Shown here: positions 23,671 through 29,352 of the stretch, in pieces | Position numbering within the stretch: the first letter of the stretch is position 1 | How the letters are laid out: the number at the start of each line of letters is the position of its first letter | Assembly (NCBI GenBank): GCA_005799475.1 | Contig: SYGQ01000213.1 | Location: 1-29,352, forward strand | Origin: Planctomycetia bacterium | Lineage (GTDB): Bacteria > Planctomycetota > Phycisphaerae > Phycisphaerales > SM1A02 | Reading direction: 5' to 3' | DNA: 29,352 bases | The notes under the pieces: model-generated | The model's input: only the letters and a program-made list of their open reading frames with translations | The model's database searches: none | Told to the model about the DNA's origin: nothing | Made by a program: the position numbers and the translations under genes

Positions 23671-24321
23671 TCACGCGCGCGCGGGCGTTCCCTGAATCGA
23701 ACCGCCCATCACCTTCGCCTTCGCGTTCTTCAGAACTCGGTAGAAGACCCACGCTGCCACAACGATGCCCGCGACAACGACGAACGCCAGAATGACGGCG
23801 AGGATGGGAACCACCACCGCGAGAACGGCAACCACCATGCTCGCCGCCGTCTCGAGGAGTGAGTAGATCGGATTGAGAATGCCCCCCGTCGAGGCCGTCG
23901 ACCCAGCACGCACGGCCGCGCTCGCAAAGTGCACGCCCGTCGCCACACCGCCGCCGACGACGGCCGCGAGCGCCCAGGTTGCCCACGGCGGCACGATGCT
24001 CGTGTCGACCCCCGAGGAGGTCGCCAGTTGTGTCGCCATCACCAGCGTCCCGGCAACGGCGGCCACGGGTGCTGCCGCGACATCGAGCGCGTGGTCGATG
24101 ACCGGCACCAGCATGCCGACGGCCTCGATCACGCACGCCGCCACGAAGCACACCATGGCGGGCGTCGATCCCAACCACGAGAAGCCACCACCGAGGGCGA
24201 TCCAACCGAAGTGCGACGCGATCGAAAGGATCGCCAGCGGTGCGAAGACCCGCATGCCGCACGCGGCGGCGAGCGCAAATCCAACCAGACCCGCCAGCAT
24301 GAAACTCATCGTGTCTTCCAT
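23671..24321 (-). CDS. DUF4126 family membrane protein
   Basis: A 216-residue membrane protein with five or six hydrophobic segments. The start FMLAGLVGFALAAACGMRVFAPLAILSIAS matches the opening of DUF4126 proteins, where a Gly-x-Arg motif follows the first helix. Further helices are LGSTPAMVCFVAACVIEAVGMLVPV, AVAGTLVMATQLA, WALAAVVGGGVATGVHFASA, and a long hydrophobic region near the C terminus (AVLAVVVPILAVILAFVVVAGIVV). Function is unknown for the family. ATG 24321 has AAGGAG upstream with good spacing, and a TAGACT -10-like element about 30 nt upstream, so this gene has a conventional leader. It diverges from the methyltransferase pair over 86 bp. Confidence 0.8.
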   Translation of the reverse strand: MEDTMSFMLAGLVGFALAAACGMRVFAPLAILSIASHFGWIALGGGFSWLGSTPAMVCFVAACVIEAVGMLVPVIDHALDVAAAPVAAVAGTLVMATQLATSSGVDTSIVPPWATWALAAVVGGGVATGVHFASAAVRAGSTASTGGILNPIYSLLETAASMVVAVLAVVVPILAVILAFVVVAGIVVAAWVFYRVLKNAKAKVMGGSIQGTPARA

Positions 24322-24407
24322 GTTGAGTTACTCCTTCACCGCGGTACGCGAAGTCTATCGCCCACCGTGCCAACTCCACCAATGACTCTCCGCAGGCATA
24401 CGCTGCG

Positions 24408-25262
24408 ATGGTGAGCACCCCGATCACCGTGCGCGCGGGCGCGACGAGCGCCATGGTCATGCTGCTCGGTGGCGACGACATGGCGGTCACTCCCGAGGCG
24501 AAGCGCCTGGTTTCTGCGCTCGACCTCCATGACGGCGAGCCCTTGGCGGCGTTGGCCCGCCGTGACCTCGGCAACGCCCAACGCCGCGTCCGCCTGCGCA
24601 AGGCCGGCATTCGCGCGTGGCTGGAGGGGTTCGCACAGTCACAGGATCCTGCCGCGAATCTCCTCATCGTTCCAGGTGCCGGGCTGAGCCCGCTCGCCCT
24701 TGACTGGTGCGTGATGCACCCAGCCGCGCGGGCCATTGAGATCGACTACTCGTCCGTCGATGAGAAGCGCGCGCTGGTTCGCCGTTGCGCCGATGAGTCG
24801 GTCACCTCCCGCATGGCGTTCGTTCAGTGTGATGTGAGCGACGATCACGCGCTCAGCGCATCTCTCGAGACCTCGGGGTGGACCGCCACCACACCCTCGC
24901 TCTGGGTCGCCGAGGGACTCGCCTACTACATCTCGCACGACGCGCTGTGCACGCTTGTACGCACAGCGCTCGGCGGCAACGGCGCATCGCGCTTCATCCT
25001 GGAATTCGCCTGCCCGCGCCGTGAACTCAGCGAACGCGCCCGTGAGGTGACAGTTGCCTACCTCGATGCGCTGGCGGCCATGCTCGGTGGCACGCACCTG
25101 CGTGATGTGGACATTCGGGCGCTCGCGAGCGACACCGGCACTCGCGTCGAACGGCTCCTTCACGCTGGCGAGATCGAACAGGAGCTCGGCTGGCCTCGCC
25201 ACTTCATGTCTGCGTCAGACACCACACTCCGACTTGCGCTCCTGGGTCCTTCGACGCCGTGA
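24408..25262 (+). CDS. Class I SAM-dependent methyltransferase, leucine carboxyl methyltransferase (LCM) family
   Basis: A 284-residue protein with the LCM-family layout seen in many bacterial members: NLLIVPGAGLSPLALDW is the SAM-binding motif I region; RAIEIDYSSVDEKRALVRR holds the acidic residue that binds the ribose and the D-x-x-x-x-x-K signature; LWVAEGLAYYISHDAL matches the conserved EG-x-x-x-Y-L segment. Despite the family name, bacterial members methylate diverse small molecules or carboxyl groups, and the substrate here is unknown. The last codons overlap the following RNA methyltransferase start as GTGA, so the two are cotranslated. A TACGCT hexamer ends 3 nt before ATG 24408, too close for a standard promoter, and no ribosome site is evident. 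Confidence 0.82.
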   Translation: MVSTPITVRAGATSAMVMLLGGDDMAVTPEAKRLVSALDLHDGEPLAALARRDLGNAQRRVRLRKAGIRAWLEGFAQSQDPAANLLIVPGAGLSPLALDWCVMHPAARAIEIDYSSVDEKRALVRRCADESVTSRMAFVQCDVSDDHALSASLETSGWTATTPSLWVAEGLAYYISHDALCTLVRTALGGNGASRFILEFACPRRELSERAREVTVAYLDALAAMLGGTHLRDVDIRALASDTGTRVERLLHAGEIEQELGWPRHFMSASDTTLRLALLGPSTP

Positions 25263-26218
25263 CCGAGCCCATCCCGCGCGAGTTTCTTGACCGCATGCGA
25301 CTGATCCTCAGCGGCGATGCCCTCGACGCGGCGATCATGCCACGCGCGGAACCTGCGGTGACGGCGATCCGCCTCAACCCACTGCGTGGCGATCCGGAAG
25401 CCACGCTCGCGCATCTCTCGGCTCGCGGCATCGCATTCACGCGCGTGCCATGGTGCCCGGAGGCCGTGCTTGCCCACACCAGCGTCCGCGAACTCCAGCG
25501 GCTTCCGAGTTCGTCCGACGGCGACTTTCACATCCAATCGCTCTCGAGCATGGCTGTCACGCTTGCGCTCGATCCAAAGCCTGGTGAGTCCGTGCTCGAC
25601 CTCTGTGCCGCTCCTGGGAGCAAGACCTCGCACATCGCGGCGATGATGAGCAATCGCGGGCGCCTCGTCGCCGTCGAAGCGAGCCGTCCGCGCGCCTTCC
25701 GGCTGAAGGAAGTCTTGCGAACCCTCGGCGCCCACGCGGAGATCCATGTCGCTCGCGGCGAGCGGTGGGCGCGCGCCAATCGCGGGGGCTTCGACCGCGT
25801 CCTCCTCGACGCGCCCTGCTCGGCCGAGGGGAGGATCCTCGCCGGAGACAAAGCGGCCGCAGCCGACTGGTCCATCGCCAAGATCCGGCGACTCGCAAGT
25901 TCTCAGAAATCGCTCCTGCACGCGGGGATTGAAGCACTTCGGGAAGGCGGCACACTCGTCTACTCAACCTGCACGCTTGCACCGGAAGAGAACGAACTCG
26001 TCCTTGAGCGAGCCCTCGAAAGGTACGGCGACGCGATCGACATCGTCGACACGCACCTCGCGAGCTCCCTCGGCGTTAGGGCACTCGCGTCGTGGATGGG
26101 CCGCGAACTCCCGGCCTCAATCCAGCACGCGCGCCGACTTGTCCCCCCGCTGGAGGGCTTTTTCATCGCGCGCCTCTCGCGCCGCTACGGCGCCTCAATA
26201 AAGACATCGACGACCTGA
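25259..26218 (+). CDS. RsmB/NOP2-family (Sun) RNA m5C methyltransferase
   Basis: A 319-residue RNA cytosine-5 methyltransferase. Motif I is DLCAAPGSKTSHIA (114-127), the acidic cofactor residue is in VAVEASRPRAFRL, motif IV is LLDAPCSAEGRIL with Cys187, and motif VI is VYSTCTLAPEENE with Cys238 as the catalytic nucleophile. It lacks the NusB-like N-terminal domain of RsmB, so it is a short NSUN-type enzyme acting on rRNA or tRNA; the target base cannot be inferred. Start GTG 25259 overlaps the upstream methyltransferase gene by 4 bp. Its 3' end overlaps the convergent HlyD-like gene by 34 bp. Confidence 0.9.
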   Translation: MTEPIPREFLDRMRLILSGDALDAAIMPRAEPAVTAIRLNPLRGDPEATLAHLSARGIAFTRVPWCPEAVLAHTSVRELQRLPSSSDGDFHIQSLSSMAVTLALDPKPGESVLDLCAAPGSKTSHIAAMMSNRGRLVAVEASRPRAFRLKEVLRTLGAHAEIHVARGERWARANRGGFDRVLLDAPCSAEGRILAGDKAAAADWSIAKIRRLASSQKSLLHAGIEALREGGTLVYSTCTLAPEENELVLERALERYGDAIDIVDTHLASSLGVRALASWMGRELPASIQHARRLVPPLEGFFIARLSRRYGASIKTSTT

Positions 26219-27258
26219 CCGGGTAAGAGCGCCATCGAATGGGGGTTCGCGACCTCGTACTCGATCTCCATGATCCTCACATCGACGCGCTCCTGCGAAT
26301 CGCCGCTCAGCTGTCGCTTGGGAATCACGAGCGGGATCACCCGAATGAAGGTGAGCGGGAACTCGCCCGGTGCGCCGCCGCGCGGCAACGCCACCGCCTT
26401 CGACTCGGCCGTGAACCGCCACGCGTCGATCTCGTCGATCTGCACGCGGACATGGAGCGGGTCGAGCACTCCCACCGCGATCATCTGCTGCACGGATCCG
26501 GGCACGACATGCTCTCCTTGATCGATGTCGACATAGAGCACCGACCCGTCGAATGGCGCGCGCACTGTCTCACGCTCAAGCTGCACCCCCAGGCGACCGA
26601 CCTCCGCAGCGGCGACCTCGACCTGGGCCTGGGCCACAGCGAGATCTTCCGGCCACGCGCCCGCGAACACGAGGTCGTTGTGCGCGAGCGCCTGCTGCAT
26701 CGCCGCATCGGCCGCAGCCACTTCGTACTCGAGTCGCGGTCGCTCGTTCCGACTCGTCGCGGCATCGGGGCCAAGTTCCACAAGCCGCGCGAGTCGCCCG
26801 CGCGCGTCCGCAAGCCTCGCCGTCGCCTCCGCGACACGCGCGCTGGCGTCGCGCCGATCGGGTTCGCGTGGGAGCGCCTTCACGCCCGCGAGCGTGCCCT
26901 TGGCGACCTCAAGCTTGGCTCGTGCCACCAAGAGGTCGGCTCTTGTCTGTCGACCGTCGATTCGGAAGAGCTCGTCGCCCTTCTTCACCAGCTGCCCATC
27001 AATGACCGCGACCTCCTCGACGATGCCTGGCAACACGGTGCCCACGCTAACCACATGGGACGCAGGAAGCACTGTGCCGAGCCCCGCGATGCGCTTGGCG
27101 AATGGGCTGCGCGGCGGCTCGGCGAGCGGCTGCTGCGCGATGTTCGTGGGGACTTGTGCCCAAACCGTATAGATCGCCGTCACCACCCCCGCGACGGCGA
27201 GGACCGGCACCACGAGATATCGAAAGGGCGGGAATCGACGGCGGGTTCTCTCAGTCAT
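26185..27258 (-). CDS. HlyD-like periplasmic adaptor of an ABC exporter (DevB/MacA type)
   Basis: A 357-residue adaptor with an N-terminal membrane anchor (about 14-34, YLVVPVLAVAGVVTAIYTVW) and no lipobox. Lipoyl halves are visible as GIVEEVAVIDGQLVKKGDELF and RAPFDGSVLYVDIDQGEHV, flanking a coiled-coil hairpin (ARAKLEVAKGTLAGVKAL to VAQAQVEVAAAEVGRLG). A beta-barrel domain follows, ending PHSMALLPGQVVDVFIEAP. It would link the inner-membrane ABC transporter to an outer-membrane duct. Start ATG 27258 overlaps the ATPase stop by 8 bp and has TCCTTC (AAGGA on the minus strand) 6-11 nt upstream. The 3' end overlaps the RNA methyltransferase gene by 34 bp. Confidence 0.88.
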   Translation of the reverse strand: MTERTRRRFPPFRYLVVPVLAVAGVVTAIYTVWAQVPTNIAQQPLAEPPRSPFAKRIAGLGTVLPASHVVSVGTVLPGIVEEVAVIDGQLVKKGDELFRIDGRQTRADLLVARAKLEVAKGTLAGVKALPREPDRRDASARVAEATARLADARGRLARLVELGPDAATSRNERPRLEYEVAAADAAMQQALAHNDLVFAGAWPEDLAVAQAQVEVAAAEVGRLGVQLERETVRAPFDGSVLYVDIDQGEHVVPGSVQQMIAVGVLDPLHVRVQIDEIDAWRFTAESKAVALPRGGAPGEFPLTFIRVIPLVIPKRQLSGDSQERVDVRIMEIEYEVANPHSMALLPGQVVDVFIEAP

Positions 27259-27979
27259 GATGGTTCCTTCGAGGAGGCGGCCCGATCCGATCGATGCGAC
27301 CATCATCCATGTGGACGATCCGATCGGCAAGGTGAAAGATCCGTTCGTCGTGCGTCACGACGACACCGGCGCGGTCGCCGTAGCGCCCGACGCGCGCCAC
27401 GATCTCCATGATGCGCTGACCGGTTTGCCCGTCGAGCGCGCTCGTGGGCTCATCGCACACGAGCAACTTCGGCTCGTTCACGAGTGCGCGCGCGATGGCG
27501 ACGCGCTGCTGCTGCCCTCCCGAAAGCAGGTTCGGCCGGCTCGCTTGCCGTCCTTCGAGCCCGACCTCGGCGAGCGCCAAGACCGCGCGCTCGCACGCGT
27601 CACGCCGACTCACTCCATGCAGGACGAGCGGGATCGCGACATTCTCCGCAATCGTCAGTGTCGGGATGAGGTTGAACTGTTGGAACACAAATCCGATGTG
27701 CTCGCGACGCCAAGTGGTTCGCGCTTCGTTCGACAGGGCTTGCGGATCTTGACCGAACACTTCGAGATCGCCGCCGTCTCGCGCGAGAAGCCCTGCAAGG
27801 ATCGAGATAAGCGATGTCTTCCCGCACCCCGACGGACCCACAAGCATCACGATTTCGCCTGGCTTCACTTCAAGGTTCGCGCCGCGCAGCGCCGTTACCT
27901 TCGTGTCACCTGTGACATAGGCCTTCTCCACGCCGCGCGCGGAGATGGCCATCGATGTTGGCGGGGCGGTCGTCATCAT
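27251..27979 (-). CDS. ABC exporter ATPase (MacB/LolD/DevA type)
   Basis: A 242-residue nucleotide-binding domain. Walker A is GPSGCGKT (48-55), the Q-loop is FVFQQFNLIPTLT, the signature is LSGGQQQRVAIARA (152 onwards), Walker B is LLVCDEPTSALD (172 onwards), and the switch His is His210 in VVTHDERIF. The sequence is of the class that drives FtsX-like permeases for lipoprotein, lipid or peptide export rather than import. ATG 27979 shares one base with the permease stop (TGATG), the coupling used elsewhere in the window; an in-frame GTG three bases earlier and a second ATG three bases later are alternatives. Confidence 0.92.
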   Translation of the reverse strand: MMTTAPPTSMAISARGVEKAYVTGDTKVTALRGANLEVKPGEIVMLVGPSGCGKTSLISILAGLLARDGGDLEVFGQDPQALSNEARTTWRREHIGFVFQQFNLIPTLTIAENVAIPLVLHGVSRRDACERAVLALAEVGLEGRQASRPNLLSGGQQQRVAIARALVNEPKLLVCDEPTSALDGQTGQRIMEIVARVGRYGDRAGVVVTHDERIFHLADRIVHMDDGRIDRIGPPPRRNHHD

Positions 27980-29142
27980 CACTCGCCTTTGAACACATCG
28001 GCCGGATCAAGGCGCATCACCCGCCAGAGTCCAAGCGCTGCGCTCGCCGAACAGATCACGATGACCGAAATCGCCGCGCCCACCGGAATCTGCCAGATCA
28101 TCCGGAAGGCGAGCCGCCCCTCCGGAAGCGATATGCCAAACGCACTCGTCGCACCGATCCCAATGCCAAATCCAAGAACCGCCACAGTCGCCGCTTGCAG
28201 AACCACCATCCCGAACAGCGTCCGCCGCGAGGCCCCCATCGCCTTCATCGCGCCGAAGCTCTTGAGGTTGTCGAGTACAAAGTTGTAGAACATTTGGCCC
28301 GCGACGGCGACCCCCACGAAGAATCCGAGCACGATCGCGGTGCCAAAGTTGATGGGGATCCCGGTCTCCGCCATCCAATACCCGACGGTCTTCGCAGCGA
28401 ACTCAGGTCCCGTGTACGCCGCCAGCCCCGTGCGCTCTGTGATGCCCGCAGCGATCTCGGCTCGATCGGCCGAATCTCCTACGCCGACGAGCACCATCGT
28501 GACCATTCGTCGCTCGCGCGGGGCGAATTCGACGGCTCGGTTGTAGGTGGTGTAGATGACCGGCTGACTCTGAAAGGTTTGTGTGGCCTTGCAGATGCCG
28601 ACGACTTCGGCACGGCGATCGTTCATCTCCAGCGTGTCACCCACGCGCAGGCCGCGCGGCGGACCGCCATCGGGTGGGTTCTGCATTCGGAATTCACGCT
28701 CGGTGGCGCGAACATCCACGATGATCGCGTCGGGCTTTCGGAGGTCGCTCAGGCTTCCTTCGAGCATCACGCCGGGACCGCCAATGAGCGTCGCATCGTC
28801 GACTCCGATGACCTGCGCCATCTGGCGCTTCCCATCGGCAAGAGCCACCGTGAGGAGCCCCTTGTACAGCGGCACCGCCCAGTCGACCCCCGGGCTCGAT
28901 CGCACGCGCTGAACCGCGGTCGAACGGAGAGGCTTGTTGTCGTCAAGAAACCGCTGCAGCGGGTCGGCGATCCAGAGGTCCGGCTGAGGCGTGTCGGTAA
29001 CGAAACCGAAGGTCCTCGTCATCAGCCCGACGAAGATCGAGGCCTGCTGCGAGATGAGCAGCGTAGAAAACGCGAGCCCAAGCAGCATGCCGTAGAAGCG
29101 CGCCGAGTCGCCGAAGAGCATTTTGAGCGCAAAGATGGGCAT
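27979..29142 (-). CDS. ABC transporter permease, FtsX-like (DevC/MacB type)
   Basis: A 387-residue permease with one N-terminal helix (MLLGLAFSTLLISQQASIFVGLM), a periplasmic domain of about 230 residues, and three C-terminal helices (TAIVLGFFVGVAVAGQMFYNFV; TLFGMVVLQAATVAVLGFGIGIG; IWQIPVGAAISVIVICSASAALG). The conserved cytoplasmic loop SFGAMKAMGASRRTLFGMVV and the terminal MRLDPADVFKGE are typical of FtsX/MacB-type permeases. With the ATPase and adaptor genes it forms an exporter of the DevBCA/MacAB layout; cargo may be a lipid, lipoprotein or peptide. The three genes are coupled by TGATG and 8-bp overlaps. No ribosome site is obvious before ATG 29142; it diverges from the second sigma-factor gene over 94 bp. 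Confidence 0.9.
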   Translation of the reverse strand: MPIFALKMLFGDSARFYGMLLGLAFSTLLISQQASIFVGLMTRTFGFVTDTPQPDLWIADPLQRFLDDNKPLRSTAVQRVRSSPGVDWAVPLYKGLLTVALADGKRQMAQVIGVDDATLIGGPGVMLEGSLSDLRKPDAIIVDVRATEREFRMQNPPDGGPPRGLRVGDTLEMNDRRAEVVGICKATQTFQSQPVIYTTYNRAVEFAPRERRMVTMVLVGVGDSADRAEIAAGITERTGLAAYTGPEFAAKTVGYWMAETGIPINFGTAIVLGFFVGVAVAGQMFYNFVLDNLKSFGAMKAMGASRRTLFGMVVLQAATVAVLGFGIGIGATSAFGISLPEGRLAFRMIWQIPVGAAISVIVICSASAALGLWRVMRLDPADVFKGE

Positions 29143-29236
29143 GGCGCTGAGGACCCGATGGTAGGAACTGGTCCCGACGCCACATCGGGCGGCGAACTAC
29201 CGTTGCGTCAGGGAGGCACCGCACTCCCCCGCGTCA

Positions 29237-29352
29237 ATGACCCGCGCCGAGGACATTTTCGACATCCTCATCCGGCAGCACGCCGAGATGCTCAGCGCAT
29301 TCATCCACGCCTATGCCTTCGACCGCTCGGCGGTCGATGACATCTTCCAGGA
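29237..29352 (+). CDS. ECF-type sigma factor, 3' truncated by window edge
   Basis: The last 116 bases encode an open frame from ATG 29237: MTRAEDIFDILIRQHAEML, continuing SAFIHAYAFDRSAVDDIFQ to the window end. It aligns residue for residue with region 2 of the sigma factor at 18719 (EVFEVLVRDHAAHLMVFLRA ... AAIDDIFQE), including the DDIFQ core. It is therefore the start of a second small planctomycete-type sigma factor. It diverges from the ABC exporter across 94 bp. No ribosome site lies close to the ATG; a purine-rich GGGAGG lies about 20 nt upstream and TACCGT about 33 nt upstream. What follows, including any anti-sigma gene, lies outside the window. Confidence 0.85.
   Translation, partial: MTRAEDIFDILIRQHAEMLSAFIHAYAFDRSAVDDIFQ

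Noticed and set aside
24399..24404. TACGCT just before the LCM-type methyltransferase as another leaderless promoter.
   Set aside because: It ends only 3 nt before ATG 24408, which would put the start point inside the gene; no -35 is seen.

Overview
The window reads as about 29 kb of chromosome from a high-GC (roughly 64-65% by sampling), Gram-negative-type bacterium, most likely a planctomycete close to Phycisphaerae. The evidence is a combination of features: a secreted protein ending in a dockerin-like double repeat, a protein with a PEP-CTERM-like tail, small ECF-type sigma factors of the planctomycete kind, KDO/LPS and outer-membrane efflux genes, and an actinobacterial Sdh1-like succinate dehydrogenase. 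This is inference from protein content; no rRNA or other taxonomic marker is present. Genes are densely packed, with many 1-13 bp start/stop overlaps. I see no tRNA, rRNA, insertion sequence, prophage or CRISPR array.

Layout. (1) 1-6577, plus strand: central-carbon block with the end of a LeuD/homoaconitase-type small subunit, an isocitrate-dehydrogenase-family enzyme, an MmgE/PrpD dehydratase, then succinate dehydrogenase anchor, flavoprotein and iron-sulfur subunits. Together they could cover citrate/aconitate to 2-oxoglutarate and succinate to fumarate. (2) 6578-8478, minus: agmatine deiminase and N-carbamoylputrescine amidase, which convert agmatine to putrescine. (3) 8551-14974, plus: a lipoprotein followed by a complete RND tripartite efflux system (outer-membrane factor, adaptor, pump). 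(4) 14965-17461, minus: pyroglutamyl-peptidase, KDO-8-phosphate phosphatase and a GH29 alpha-L-fucosidase-like enzyme. (5) 17513-20900, plus: a CPA2 cation/proton antiporter, an ECF sigma factor with a coupled membrane protein (probable anti-sigma), and a GT2 glycosyltransferase. (6) 20939-23535: dockerin-bearing secreted protein, STAS-domain protein with overlapping glycine-zipper lipoprotein (plus), and a PEP-CTERM-like protein (minus). (7) 23671-26218: DUF4126 membrane protein (minus), then a coupled pair of methyltransferases (plus). (8) 26185-29142, minus: an ABC exporter made of FtsX-like permease, ATPase and HlyD-like adaptor. (9) 29237-end, plus: the first 38 codons of a second sigma factor related to the one in (5).

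Two window-wide patterns stand out beyond the genes. First, the palindrome ACGT is almost absent: I found only three copies by eye where base composition predicts on the order of one hundred. Asp-Val, Asn-Val, His-Val and Tyr-Val pairs are written with ...AT GT... instead. Second, most genes that begin a transcription unit have a sigma-70-like -10 hexamer ending only 6-12 nt before the start codon, three of them with a -35-like hexamer at exactly 17 bp. This implies leaderless or nearly leaderless mRNAs, while downstream operon genes use stop/start overlaps or ordinary ribosome binding sites.
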